Shown here piece after piece: positions 17,277 through 27,151 of a DNA stretch of 64,000 nt (the first letter of the stretch is position 1; each line of letters opens with the position of its first letter). This DNA comes from Bacteroidota bacterium. Its GTDB lineage: Bacteria; Bacteroidota; Bacteroidia; Cytophagales; Cyclobacteriaceae. The notes under the pieces are model-generated. The model was not told where the DNA came from. It made no database searches and worked only from the letters and a program-made list of their open reading frames with translations. The stretch lies in the NCBI GenBank assembly GCA_947470895.1, contig CANIVF010000005.1, forward strand, positions 48,959 to 112,958. The letters run 5' to 3'. A program made the translations under genes and the position numbers.

Positions 17277-18773
17277 CTAATACTTAGCAGGCTTCCCAGG
17301 CGCAGGCAAAGACTTCTTGATAAAATCCCTGATGTGCTCATTCGAAGTAGCCAGATCTTCGGCACGTAAATACATCATGTGACCACTGCGGTAACCTTCA
17401 AAGCGCAGGCGATCTTTCATCTTACCACTTGGGTCAAGTTGCCACATCGAATACTTCGCATCGAAGTAAGTAGTAGCCCCATCAAAATATCCTGACTGAA
17501 TCATCACATGCATGTATGGGTTTTCAGCCATTGCCTGACGAAGATTTTCTCCGGTTTTGTCATTCGAATTATCCCACGGATGCACTGGTCCAAACATGTT
17601 ATATTGTAAATCAGTCTTAAACTTTAATACATCTCTCAAATAATAGTTAATGGCCGGTGTGAAGGAATGCAACCATGAAGTAAGTTCTGAGTTGTAATCA
17701 GGACGTTCACCGGCAATCTGACGATCAATACCTAAATAGCGTGAGTCTAAGCGACCTACTGTAAACCCTTTCTCACGCAACAATTCTTTCCAGAAAAATT
17801 GAGTAGGTATCGATAAATTATGCTGATGAATTATTTTTTCAGAAAGACCAGAGTAGCGCGACATTTTTGCAGCAATCTGTTTTCTCTTTGATTCATCTAT
17901 GAAACCTCCTTTAGCAAGAGCAGGAATCAATTCATCAATAGTAAATGCTTCTACTTCCGGAAGAATATCACTTAAATCTTTCTGCTGAAGATCGGCCGGT
18001 AACGCTTTTTGATACCAGGCAGCTGCGGCATAATAAGGCAAAGCAAGCGCGTCATTCACCGGACCATCGCGCTTAATTCCCAAATCAGTTGGCGACACAA
18101 GGATAACGCCATTCAAATACATCCAATGCGCATTTTGAAGTTCGAGTGCTAAACCAGAAACACGTGTCGTGCCGTAGCTTTCGCCAATGATATATTTAGG
18201 GGAAGTCCAACGACCGGTTCTGCTTACAAATACATCTAACCAATCAGCGAGATATTTAATGTCGGCATTCACACCGAAGAAGGTTGACTTCTCTGCTTTC
18301 GGATCAAGAATGCGTGAGAAACCTGTGTTCACCGGATCGATGTAAACGATATCAGCAACATCTAAAATTGAATGCGGATTATCGCGTACCCCATAAGGTT
18401 GTATTGGGAATCCTTCAGAATCGATATTCAATTGCTTGGGTCCGGTGTAAGCAACATGCATCCACACCGAAGCTGAGCCTGGGCCACCGTTGAAAGAAAT
18501 CACAAAGGGCCTTTTGCTTTTGTCGGTCACATCGGTGCGTTCGTAATAGGTATAGAATAGTGAGGCACTGGGCTTTCCTTCGGGATTATATACAGGCTGC
18601 GTTCCTGCTGTAACTTTGTATGGAACCACCTTGCCTTTGATAGTGACCTGACCAGTAGAGTTCACTGCTGATTCAGCCGGTAGTACCCGATCTGTTTGTG
18701 CGAAAGTCAGGATGCTGATGAAGCAAACCACTGCGGACAATAAAAGAGCTTTGGGAGTAAATAGAAAATGCAT
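17277..18773 (-). CDS. Peptidase S10 family protein (serine carboxypeptidase-like), exported
   Basis: 498 residues with a signal peptide (LLLSAVVCFISILTFAQ). It has the alpha/beta-hydrolase features of S10 carboxypeptidases: oxyanion segment FNGGPGSAS at 94-102, nucleophile elbow GESYG at 197-201 (Ser199), the likely acid Asp431 in GYFDGAT, and the base His465 in YRSGHMMYL. Predicted to release C-terminal residues from peptides in the periplasm or outside. It is monocistronic, about 100 bases from the GDPD gene stop on the same strand. Confidence 0.9.
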   Translation of the reverse strand: MHFLFTPKALLLSAVVCFISILTFAQTDRVLPAESAVNSTGQVTIKGKVVPYKVTAGTQPVYNPEGKPSASLFYTYYERTDVTDKSKRPFVISFNGGPGSASVWMHVAYTGPKQLNIDSEGFPIQPYGVRDNPHSILDVADIVYIDPVNTGFSRILDPKAEKSTFFGVNADIKYLADWLDVFVSRTGRWTSPKYIIGESYGTTRVSGLALELQNAHWMYLNGVILVSPTDLGIKRDGPVNDALALPYYAAAAWYQKALPADLQQKDLSDILPEVEAFTIDELIPALAKGGFIDESKRKQIAAKMSRYSGLSEKIIHQHNLSIPTQFFWKELLREKGFTVGRLDSRYLGIDRQIAGERPDYNSELTSWLHSFTPAINYYLRDVLKFKTDLQYNMFGPVHPWDNSNDKTGENLRQAMAENPYMHVMIQSGYFDGATTYFDAKYSMWQLDPSGKMKDRLRFEGYRSGHMMYLRAEDLATSNEHIRDFIKKSLPAPGKPAKY

Positions 18774-18874
18774 AGAATAAATGTTAATTAATTGACAAAA
18801 TATAAAAACGATACGTGTATTCCACGAACGTTATCTGAGTAGATCAAAAAAGTGCTGAACGGTTTATCTCACTC

Positions 18875-19666
18875 CTACTTCATTAGTTCAATCAACTTCT
18901 CTGGTTCATTAGTGGTAATAAAATTCACAGTTCGATCTATAAACCAGCGCATCATTTCTTCTTCATTCACTGTCCAGACATTCGTGATCAATTTTTTCTT
19001 TTTGGATATTTTTAGCCAATCTTCATGTTGTTGGAATACGCTATAGTGATAATCCAATCCATCCAGTCCTGCTTTCTTTATTTCATCAGGGCTTTTATCT
19101 CCTTCCAGGTAGCTTACAGTTGCTGATGGATCGAGTTCTTTAACCTTTTTACACACATCGAAATCAAAAGCAATGTATTCGGTCATGAACGCTACATTTA
19201 ATTTATGCACCATTTCAACACACTTCTTTGTCAGTGCCAACGATCGCTCTCTGCTGATGCTGGAGGATTTTATTTCGAGAATAAGGCGTGTGATGTTTTG
19301 ACTTTTTCCAGCTTTCAGATAGGACTCCAATGTAGGAAGCGGCTCTCCGTTAGAAAGTTTGATTTTAGAAAGTTCAGCAGCAGTGGTTTTTTCAATATGA
19401 ATTCCCTGAATGGTATGATCATGAAGAACAAATGGAACAGAATCAGAGGATATGTGTACATCAAACTCGCTTCCCCAACAATTCAACCGGATGGCATGCT
19501 TAAGCGATGCGATCGAGTTTTCAGGAACTCCGGTATTTTTCCATGCACCACGGTGTGCGATTATTCGCGTAGTAATATTTTTCTGTCCCATACTTTCATT
19601 AGGCCTTGTGATTAGCAAACAAAGTAAGAGCGATGAAATTATAAATTTAAATGGTGCTGGATTCAT
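18875..19666 (-). CDS. Glycerophosphodiester phosphodiesterase, exported
   Basis: 263 residues with a hydrophobic N-terminal signal (FKFIISSLLLCLLIT). The GDPD TIM-barrel motifs are present: IIAHRGAW with His38/Arg39, PENSIAS, the metal-binding EFDVH, and VPFVLHDHTIQG. It would hydrolyse glycerophosphodiesters from phospholipid turnover to glycerol-3-phosphate and an alcohol in the periplasm. The next gene upstream on the same strand (methyltransferase) ends 23 bases before its start, so co-transcription is possible. Confidence 0.9.
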   Translation of the reverse strand: MNPAPFKFIISSLLLCLLITRPNESMGQKNITTRIIAHRGAWKNTGVPENSIASLKHAIRLNCWGSEFDVHISSDSVPFVLHDHTIQGIHIEKTTAAELSKIKLSNGEPLPTLESYLKAGKSQNITRLILEIKSSSISRERSLALTKKCVEMVHKLNVAFMTEYIAFDFDVCKKVKELDPSATVSYLEGDKSPDEIKKAGLDGLDYHYSVFQQHEDWLKISKKKKLITNVWTVNEEEMMRWFIDRTVNFITTNEPEKLIELMK

Positions 19667-19689
19667 TGTTCATTTAATTTTAGGATGAT

Positions 19690-20880
19690 TTACTCGGTAA
19701 CTTGCACTTCAGGCTTGGGCGCTCTCTTGCTTCCTCCATACAATTCATATTCTAAAAGACGACAGTCGATCGTACTCGTATAAAATTCAATTCTGCGGCT
19801 GGCCTTCAAACCAATTTTTTTGGCGAGATCAAGATTGCCAGTGAAGATGTATCCCAGATAGCCCTGGCATTTCTTTTTTAAGAAATCACCAATGCGCGCA
19901 TACGTTGTTTCTAATTCCGTCACCACACCCAGTCGATCTCCATATTCAGGATTGAAATAAATTACACCGGGTGTTTCTGGCATTTTCGTTTCTGCAAAAT
20001 CGCACAACTCAAACTCCATCAGATGCTCGACTCCAGCAAGCCCAGCATTTATTTTGGATATATTGATAGCATCTTCACTAATGTCGGAAGCAATTACTTT
20101 CAGATCAGGAATTTCTACAATTTGATCTTGTAGCTTTTGTGCTTGCTCGTTGTAATACAATGGATCATATCCAGTTACATGCATGAATGAGTAATTCTTA
20201 CGATACAATCCAGGCCTGCGATTGGTGGCGATCATCACCGCTTCAATAGCTACAGTAGCTGATCCACACATCGGATTAACAAAGGGTGATTGACGATTCC
20301 ATTTCGTTGCCATTACGGTGGCTGCAGCCAATGACTCCATCATCGGTGCCTTGCCGGGAATTTTGCGATAACCATGTTTGGCAAGTGTTTGACCAGACGT
20401 ATCCAGAAAAATTTCGGCATGTTCATCTTTCCAATACAGATGGAAAACCGCGCGGTCGAGCTCAGATCCTGAATCTGGTCTGCGCATGGTTTCTCTGCGC
20501 ATACGATCGGCAATACCATCCTTCACTTTTACATTCACAAACATGTCGTTGTTTACCGTGAAGTGCGTGGCATTACTGGTCACGGAAAAATAACCATCGT
20601 TAGAAAGTAAATTCTCCCAGGGATAACGAATCAATGCTTCATAAAGATCATCAGGACCGTTGCATCGGAAACTTTTAAGTGAATACAACACCTGGCTTGC
20701 ACAACGCAGATTCAGATTTAATAAAATGCAATCATTGATAGTTCCCTGAAGTTCAACACCAGTAACAAAGGTGCGCTCAGGCTTGAGCCCTAATTCGATG
20801 ACTTCCTGCTCCAGATAAGGAGCAAGTCTTTTGCTGCAGGTAACAATAATGCGGCTGGTGGAGGCGAACAATTCAGACAT
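19690..20880 (-). CDS. THUMP-domain class I SAM-dependent RNA methyltransferase (RlmL/YpsC-like)
   Basis: 396 residues, cytosolic. The N-terminal ferredoxin-like/THUMP region (about 5-160) includes SKRLAPYLEQEVIELGLKPE and FVNVKVKDGIADRMR; the methyltransferase domain follows with NPMCGSATVAIEAVMIA and the SAM-binding acidic turn VIASDISEDAI. Family members make N2-methylguanosine in 23S rRNA. The catalytic motif IV reads NPEYG (310-314), where the textbook family has NPPYG. Only M1 fits as a start, and a -7 promoter motif lies 4 bases upstream, implying a leaderless message. Confidence 0.9.
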   Translation of the reverse strand: MSELFASTSRIIVTCSKRLAPYLEQEVIELGLKPERTFVTGVELQGTINDCILLNLNLRCASQVLYSLKSFRCNGPDDLYEALIRYPWENLLSNDGYFSVTSNATHFTVNNDMFVNVKVKDGIADRMRRETMRRPDSGSELDRAVFHLYWKDEHAEIFLDTSGQTLAKHGYRKIPGKAPMMESLAAATVMATKWNRQSPFVNPMCGSATVAIEAVMIATNRRPGLYRKNYSFMHVTGYDPLYYNEQAQKLQDQIVEIPDLKVIASDISEDAINISKINAGLAGVEHLMEFELCDFAETKMPETPGVIYFNPEYGDRLGVVTELETTYARIGDFLKKKCQGYLGYIFTGNLDLAKKIGLKASRRIEFYTSTIDCRLLEYELYGGSKRAPKPEVQVTE

Positions 20881-20884
20881 ACTA

Positions 20885-20892
20885 CAAATGTA
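20885..20892 (-). promoter_or_regulatory. candidate -7 promoter element (TACATTTG) for the THUMP methyltransferase
   Basis: On the minus strand the octamer fits TAnnTTTG and ends 4 bases before the ATG at 20880. If used, the transcript would begin at or just inside the start codon. Confidence 0.35.
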
Positions 20893-21005
20893 AACTTTTA
20901 AATCATCGCGATTTCCTTTCGCAGGGGTTCTAAAGTGTGTTTTGCTATTTTAAAGGCAATCTCTTTTCGAAGGTTTTCTTTTACTTATATGACCTGTCAA
21001 TCCGC

Positions 21006-23177
21006 TCAATTAATCAACACCTCATCCACAAGCAAGAGGGCAGGGTTATTTTTGTTCTTGTGCCAGGAAGGAAGTTTCCTTAGGGGCCTCGCTATTATTT
21101 TGAGATACGAGACTTTACGCTTCGGTACTTTACACTCAATCAATTCGATAAACGGCTTTCGATAATCTTTGGGGTATTCTGGATTCATCCTTGTAATCAA
21201 TTGAATCTTGTCGATTGAAGGTCCTCCCCAGATTTCAATAGTGGCAGGAGGGAAAATAGATGTTTCAGTTTCAATAAGTGTGTTCATCGCAATAGATGAA
21301 ATCTCTTTGGGTGTTTTATACTCCAATAGCAGTTCCATGTCATTTTTTAAGAAGCCGGCCCAATTGTTGGCCCATGCCGGACTGTTAGCATTAAACGTTC
21401 CAAGCTGATGATCAAAAAATGTTTGAGCACCATTAGCTGGGTGAACCCGATTAAGCTTAGATAGCAACATAATACTATCGGGTTTATAGTAGCTCCTGTA
21501 CACATGCAAGGTTACGGCATCGCTACTTAACCAGCCCGACTTATGAGCCCGGGCCTTAATCGTTGTACTTTCTTTCAAAATAGTTGTGCCATTGAATATC
21601 GAAGCGGTAGAGTCGGGTTCGCCTCCATCGGTTGTGAATCGGATCTCAACACCTTTCACCGGATGAAACAATTGAAGTTGAATGGAATCATCAAACACGA
21701 CAGACTTATGTTTGAGCTTTGGAGTATTAAGCTTGATGGGATTGCTTCCATCATCCTTTAAGCCAACGAGAAACTGAATATTTTTATACTCCGTTTGTAG
21801 TTGATTGATCTCATCAGCTGTCACTTCTGTCTTCCACAATGAAATAGTATTTAGATTTTCAAAATCTACTAAGGTTTGTTTTAGATCCGGGTAGTTAACC
21901 TTCGTCCCTGAAAGCGATAACCTAGTTAAATGTTTCAAAGAGGCAAGTGTTGCCAGTCCATCACCCGTAATGTTGGTGAAGTTTAAGTTTAACCTGCGAA
22001 GATTTTCAAACTTCGCTACATTTTGCAAATCATTATCGGTGACTGGCATTTTGCTGAGTTCCAGTGATACAATCTGATTTTTTACATCCATTAATTCATT
22101 CAATGTTTGTGAGGTATAGGTTTCTTTGTTGTAGACACTGACTGACAATGCGGGAGAATTTTTGGCCAATGGAGAGACTACCCGATAATTTGTATTAAGA
22201 CTTTTAACAGTCTCTTCATCAGCTGATGAAAACTCAAATGGGTCCTCAAGGGTTTCACTTGTATTTAAATATGCTGTTGCGAGAAGTCTTAATGAATCCG
22301 TTGGTGGCAAGCTTACTATCGTTTGATTAAACTGAGTGTTTGCTTTAATCCACAAGCGAAGAAGTTCTTTTTCATCAGGAGTAAGTTGAGTATTTCCTGA
22401 CGGAGGCATATGCTTTTTACTTTCTGGCTCAACGTGAATACGATTCATAAGCAGACTGATTTCAGGGTTGCCGGACACAAACAATTTTCCGGATTTTCCT
22501 CCTTTGTGAATAGACGCAGAATCCGTCAACACTAATTTTCCTTTAAGCTTGTCAGGATTATGACAACCCGTGCACTTACTATCCAATATCGGTTTTATCA
22601 AATGGTCGAAAACGAGCGCATGTTCAATGGGCACCACTTCAGCACGGTCATCCATAACTGAGTTCCAGATAAAACCATCACCATGTGTTAATGCTGCTCC
22701 GAAATGTCCTGTAAGCAGAAGACAAACGATAGTAATGGATCCACCCACTTTTACCATTACTGTTTTATACTTATCTGAACTTCTGATGGTGTACATGACG
22801 GAGCCCAGAAAGAAAATACTTACTCCAAACCATTTGTGCCATGATAAAACATTACGCCCATAGTCACCTTGCCTTGACAAGAATAGGCCCATGATAACGG
22901 TAATACCTGCGGAGATAACTCCAACGAGCAATACAATGGATGTAAACTCCTCATAGAATGGTTGTTTATTAAAAGAAATTCGGGTGCCGAAAATTTCTAA
23001 GATCATCGAAATCAAAAGCAGCACAATCGGAAAATGGAGCAGAAGCAAATGCATTCTGCCAAATGGATGCAACCAGACTGGAATTTCAAGTTTGCTTTCA
23101 AAAAGCAGAAGGAAGATGATGAAAATGTTCAGGGCAAATAGAAAATTGCCGGCATAGGATCGTAAGTGCTCTTTCAT
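21006..23177 (-). CDS. Membrane-anchored c-type cytochrome domain protein with LRR and chitobiase-type C-terminal domains
   Basis: 723 residues. The N-terminal ~160 residues hold about five membrane helices (DUF2231-like; HLLLLHFPIVLLLISMIL). A single heme-binding CTGCH at 202-206 with KLKGKL marks a planctomycete-type cytochrome C domain, and MPPSG lies about 70 residues on. Leucine-rich repeats follow (LRRLNLNFTNITGDGLATL), then a CHB_HEX_C-like segment (FTTDGGEPDSTASIFNG) and a C-terminal galactose-binding-like region. It is the last gene of a three-gene operon; the DUF1501 gene ends 6 bases before its start. Likely periplasmic facing; function of the cassette is not established. Confidence 0.85.
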   Translation of the reverse strand: MKEHLRSYAGNFLFALNIFIIFLLLFESKLEIPVWLHPFGRMHLLLLHFPIVLLLISMILEIFGTRISFNKQPFYEEFTSIVLLVGVISAGITVIMGLFLSRQGDYGRNVLSWHKWFGVSIFFLGSVMYTIRSSDKYKTVMVKVGGSITIVCLLLTGHFGAALTHGDGFIWNSVMDDRAEVVPIEHALVFDHLIKPILDSKCTGCHNPDKLKGKLVLTDSASIHKGGKSGKLFVSGNPEISLLMNRIHVEPESKKHMPPSGNTQLTPDEKELLRLWIKANTQFNQTIVSLPPTDSLRLLATAYLNTSETLEDPFEFSSADEETVKSLNTNYRVVSPLAKNSPALSVSVYNKETYTSQTLNELMDVKNQIVSLELSKMPVTDNDLQNVAKFENLRRLNLNFTNITGDGLATLASLKHLTRLSLSGTKVNYPDLKQTLVDFENLNTISLWKTEVTADEINQLQTEYKNIQFLVGLKDDGSNPIKLNTPKLKHKSVVFDDSIQLQLFHPVKGVEIRFTTDGGEPDSTASIFNGTTILKESTTIKARAHKSGWLSSDAVTLHVYRSYYKPDSIMLLSKLNRVHPANGAQTFFDHQLGTFNANSPAWANNWAGFLKNDMELLLEYKTPKEISSIAMNTLIETETSIFPPATIEIWGGPSIDKIQLITRMNPEYPKDYRKPFIELIECKVPKRKVSYLKIIARPLRKLPSWHKNKNNPALLLVDEVLIN

Positions 23178-23183
23178 AAAATC

Positions 23184-24638
23184 CTAAGCAAGAATATCTT
23201 TTACAACTTTACCGTCCACATCAGTCAGACGATAGCGCCTGCCCAGATGTTTAAATACCAGTCTTTCATGATCAAGTCCCAGTTGATATAAAACAGTCGC
23301 ATGAAAGTCATGCACGTGCACTGGGTCTTTGATAACATTATATCCAAACTCGTCCGTCTCACCGTAAACAATGCCAGGCTTCACTCCACCACCGGCCATC
23401 CAGATGCTGAAGGAACGCGGGTGATGATCACGCCCGTAATTATCTTTAGTCAGTGTTCCCTGACTGTAATTAGTACGTCCAAATTCTCCACCCCATATCA
23501 CAAGGGTCTCGTCTAGCAAGCCTCGTTGTTTTAAATCGGTGACTAATGCGGCAGAGGCTTGATCAACATCCTTTGCCTGCTTGGTAATTTCATAAGGCAA
23601 ATCTCCATGCTGATCCCAACCCTGATGATAGAGCTGAACAAACCGCACACCGTTTTCTGAAAGTTTTCGTGCGAGCAATGTGTTTGCTGCAAAAGTTCCG
23701 GGCACTAGACAATCGGGGCCATAGAGTTTGATGATGTCATCAGGTTCTTTGGATACATCCATCACCTCGGGCACCGAAGTTTGCATCCGGTAAGCCATTT
23801 CATACTGCTGAATTTTTGTAGTGATTTCAGGATCGCCAAACTCCTGATAAGCAAGTTGGTTAAGCGATGAAACGTTATCTAACATTTTCCTGCGGGTATC
23901 ACGATCCATACCTTTAGGATCTTTGATAAACAAAACCGGATTTTCACCTGAGCTAAACTGCACACCCTGATGGATTGAATCAAGAAATCCATTCGACCAG
24001 AGTTTTGTATATACACCTTGCCCATTACCAATTCCGCGCGAAAGTAAAACCGTAAATGCAGGAAGATCTTTATTCTCGCTGCCAAGTCCATAGCTGAGCC
24101 ATGAACCCATCGATGGCCGGTTACCTTGCTGCGCACCGGTCTGCAAAAAAGTTAATGCAGGATCGTGATTGATAGCCTCCGTGTACATCGACTTTACGAT
24201 GCAGATGTCATCAACAATTTTTGAAGTGTATGGAAACAGATCGCTGATCCAGGCGCGCGACTCACCGTATTGTTTGAAATCAACAAATGATCCGGCCAAC
24301 GGAAAAGAATCTTGATTGGCTGTCATGCCCGTTAATCGTTGACCCCCTCTTATCGAAGCAGGAAGTTCCTGCCCCACCATCTCACGGAGTTTTGGTTTGT
24401 AATCAAACAACTCTAGTTGAGAAGGTGCTCCATTCTGAAACAAATAAATTACTCTTTTTGCCTTCGGTGCAAAATGCGGAATCCCGGGCACAAAATTATC
24501 ATCCTGATTTTTGTTACCACCAAAAAGACCAGGTACCAATAAGGAACCCAACGCTAAACTACCAAGCCCCAGACTTGCTTTTGACAAGAAGCGTCTGCGG
24601 TTGAAGTTGAGACCATATTCAAATAAATCATTTCCCAT
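23184..24638 (-). CDS. DUF1501 family protein with Tat signal
   Basis: 484 residues with a twin-arginine signal (NRRRFLSKASLGLGSLALG, Arg14-16), so it is exported folded. The DUF1501 (sulfatase/alkaline phosphatase-like fold) hallmarks are visible: APSQLELFDYKP, VRFVQLYHQGWDQH, LVIWGGEFGRT and the late HVHDFHATVLYQLGL. The family has no assigned reaction but almost always accompanies PSCyt1/DUF1549/DUF1553 proteins, as here. The gene lies 4 bases after the PSD1 gene and 6 bases before the cytochrome/LRR gene. Confidence 0.9.
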   Translation of the reverse strand: MGNDLFEYGLNFNRRRFLSKASLGLGSLALGSLLVPGLFGGNKNQDDNFVPGIPHFAPKAKRVIYLFQNGAPSQLELFDYKPKLREMVGQELPASIRGGQRLTGMTANQDSFPLAGSFVDFKQYGESRAWISDLFPYTSKIVDDICIVKSMYTEAINHDPALTFLQTGAQQGNRPSMGSWLSYGLGSENKDLPAFTVLLSRGIGNGQGVYTKLWSNGFLDSIHQGVQFSSGENPVLFIKDPKGMDRDTRRKMLDNVSSLNQLAYQEFGDPEITTKIQQYEMAYRMQTSVPEVMDVSKEPDDIIKLYGPDCLVPGTFAANTLLARKLSENGVRFVQLYHQGWDQHGDLPYEITKQAKDVDQASAALVTDLKQRGLLDETLVIWGGEFGRTNYSQGTLTKDNYGRDHHPRSFSIWMAGGGVKPGIVYGETDEFGYNVIKDPVHVHDFHATVLYQLGLDHERLVFKHLGRRYRLTDVDGKVVKDILA

Positions 24639-24642
24639 ATCA

Positions 24643-27021
24643 TTACTTTGTTATCGCCTCTTCTAAATTATATATCGTGCTAATCACTTGCATCATGGCT
24701 GCGAGTTCTATCGTGTCCACATTTTTTGGGATTGGATATTCCCCTGCGTCTAATAAATCTTTCGAGGATGCAGCAGAGATGTTTTTTACTTGTTCATCAT
24801 AATAACTTTGCAGGATTGCCATTTCTTTTTCGCGCGGCTTCCTGCAGATAATCAGCCGGAATGCTTTGGTGATTTTATCCTGAGTGCTGTTGTTATCTTC
24901 TGTGAGCAATTTTGCAGCAAGTACACGCGAAGCTTCAAGCACAGCAGGATCGTTCATCATCATCAGTGCTTGCAAAGGAGTGTTTGTCCGTAATCTTTTT
25001 ACCTCACACTGATCGCGGTTGCTTGCATCGAAAATACCCATAGTGGGAGGAGGAACTGTTCTCTTAACAAACGTATAAAGACCTCTGCGATAAAGATCTT
25101 TTCCATGATCTTGTCTATACGTAGATAAAATTCCGCGACCTGAAGTGGCACCTTCCCATAGCCCTTCCGGCTGATAGGGTTTTACGCTCGGGCCACCTAT
25201 TGTTTTAACGAGTAAACCACTTGAAGTTAACACGAGATCTCTGATAAACTCTGCTTCGATGTGATAGCGAGGTGCGCGCGATAGATAAATATTTTCAGGA
25301 TCTGCTTTTAGCTTTTCATCATTCACAATAGCGGATTGACGATACGTTGCTGAAGTTACAAGTTTTTTTACCAGCCGTTTGATATCCCAACCGTGTGACA
25401 TAAAATCAACCGCGAGCCAATCCAACAGATCGGGATGTGATGGCAACTCCCCCTGCATACCGAAATCACCAGAGGTTTTTACTAAGCCCTTTCCAAAAAA
25501 CTCCTGCCACATTTGATTTACAAAAACTCTTGCGGTAAGTGGGTTTTGCTTATCAAACAACCATTGAGTCAATCCCAGTCTATTTTTTGGATAGTCATCA
25601 TTGAAGGGTAAAATGGAAGAAGGAGTTCCTACATGTATTTCCTCACCAGGGGCATCATAGTTACCGCGCTTGAGCACATGAGTTTTCCGTATCGTATCGA
25701 GATCACCCATTACTGAAACGATCAATTGATTGGTGTCTTTTTTATTAATGAATGATAGTATGCCCTTCAGGTCCTCTTCAGTAATTTCCATGAATGGTTT
25801 CTTCGCATAGGTTTCGGGGCCACCCACCACCGATTCGATACCATATTCATTTACGTTGTTGAAGAAAGCATAGAGCTGATAATAATCTTTCTGTGAAAAT
25901 GGATCATACTTATGATCATGACAATGGGCGCATTCAATGGTTACTCCGAGTACAGCCTTACCCAGTAAGTCCGTGCGGTCCGTAACATACATAGAACGGT
26001 ACTCTTCCGGAATTATGCCGCCTTCCTCCGTGATCTTATGATTGCGATTGAAACCGGTAGCCAGCAGTTGCTCTTTCGTTGCATCGGGAAGCAAGTCACC
26101 GGCCAGTTGCCAGGTAATAAAATCCTGATAAGACATATTCTGATTGAACGCCTTGATCACCCAGTCGCGCCACGGCCATTGCGTGCGGTAACTGTCATCC
26201 TGAAAGCCATGAGAATCAGCAAACCTTGCAACGTCCATCCAGTGCACCGCCATCTTTTCTCCATAGGAAGGTTGTTGCAATAATTGATCAACGATTTTCT
26301 CATAAGCATTTGGATCATTATCCGCCAAAAAGGCATCCATCATTTCCAGTGAGGGAGGTAGACCATTCAAGTCGAGAGATGAACGCTTTAATAAGCGTTC
26401 CTTATCAGCCTCTTCACTCGCTACCCATCCATTTTGCTCCAGCTTTTGTAAAATGAAATAGTCAATTTCATTTTTTGTCCAAGCTTTGTTTTTTACTGTA
26501 GGAATGCTTAGATCTTTAGGCGGTATGAATGACCAGTGAGGTTCATAGTGCGCACCTTGTTCAATCCATTTTTGGATCAGTTTAACTTCGCGCGTTGTTA
26601 AGGTTAACTTTGAATTTACGGGCGGCATCTGCAAAGCAGTATCCGTAGATGATACGCGCAAGAATACTTGAGAAAGCATCGGATCGCCCGGGACGATGGC
26701 ATGCCAGGAAGGATTTTCATCCAATATTTTGTAGGCGCTATCCGCAATATCTAATCGTAATCCTACGGCTCTTTTATTAGCATCAGGCCCATGACATTTA
26801 AAACACTTATCGGATAGGATTGGCCTGATGTCGAAATTATAACTGATCGTATCAGGAATATCCGATTCATATGCCAGATTGTTGGATTCATTACAGGATT
26901 GTAAAATTCCTATAGACAAAACAATGGCTGAGAGGAACAGGTAAACGGTGTTTTTGTCCTGACGGAATAGTGATTTTATTCGTTCAAGAAGTTGACGCAA
27001 GTGTGGCGAAGAAGAAGTCAA
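24643..27021 (-). CDS. PSD1 / planctomycete cytochrome C, DUF1549 and DUF1553 domain protein
   Basis: 792 residues. A hydrophobic segment (VYLFLSAIVLSIGILQSC) near residues 26-43 could be a lipoprotein-type signal or anchor. The heme motif CFKCH at 73-77 continues into GPDANKRAVGLRLD, typical of PSCyt1. DUF1549 spans about 175-385 (WMDVARFADSHGFQDD, ECAHCHDHKYDPF) and DUF1553 about 470-765 (LTARVFVNQMWQEFFGKGLV). No ATG precedes the signal-like segment; the start is a TTG at 27021 or a TTG seven codons in. First gene of the cassette. Such proteins are thought to act in complex carbohydrate breakdown, but the reaction is unknown. Confidence 0.85.
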   Translation of the reverse strand: MTSSSPHLRQLLERIKSLFRQDKNTVYLFLSAIVLSIGILQSCNESNNLAYESDIPDTISYNFDIRPILSDKCFKCHGPDANKRAVGLRLDIADSAYKILDENPSWHAIVPGDPMLSQVFLRVSSTDTALQMPPVNSKLTLTTREVKLIQKWIEQGAHYEPHWSFIPPKDLSIPTVKNKAWTKNEIDYFILQKLEQNGWVASEEADKERLLKRSSLDLNGLPPSLEMMDAFLADNDPNAYEKIVDQLLQQPSYGEKMAVHWMDVARFADSHGFQDDSYRTQWPWRDWVIKAFNQNMSYQDFITWQLAGDLLPDATKEQLLATGFNRNHKITEEGGIIPEEYRSMYVTDRTDLLGKAVLGVTIECAHCHDHKYDPFSQKDYYQLYAFFNNVNEYGIESVVGGPETYAKKPFMEITEEDLKGILSFINKKDTNQLIVSVMGDLDTIRKTHVLKRGNYDAPGEEIHVGTPSSILPFNDDYPKNRLGLTQWLFDKQNPLTARVFVNQMWQEFFGKGLVKTSGDFGMQGELPSHPDLLDWLAVDFMSHGWDIKRLVKKLVTSATYRQSAIVNDEKLKADPENIYLSRAPRYHIEAEFIRDLVLTSSGLLVKTIGGPSVKPYQPEGLWEGATSGRGILSTYRQDHGKDLYRRGLYTFVKRTVPPPTMGIFDASNRDQCEVKRLRTNTPLQALMMMNDPAVLEASRVLAAKLLTEDNNSTQDKITKAFRLIICRKPREKEMAILQSYYDEQVKNISAASSKDLLDAGEYPIPKNVDTIELAAMMQVISTIYNLEEAITK

Positions 27022-27151
27022 TATCTAAAAAGTTTCCCCTTAAGATATTGTTTATCGTGGATTTATACAATGAAAAATTTAGATGGGGAATCTCTACCCA
27101 CCCTAACCTATCTTGTTAAAAACTTTAGATATATTTTGTGAGTCCTTTCTT

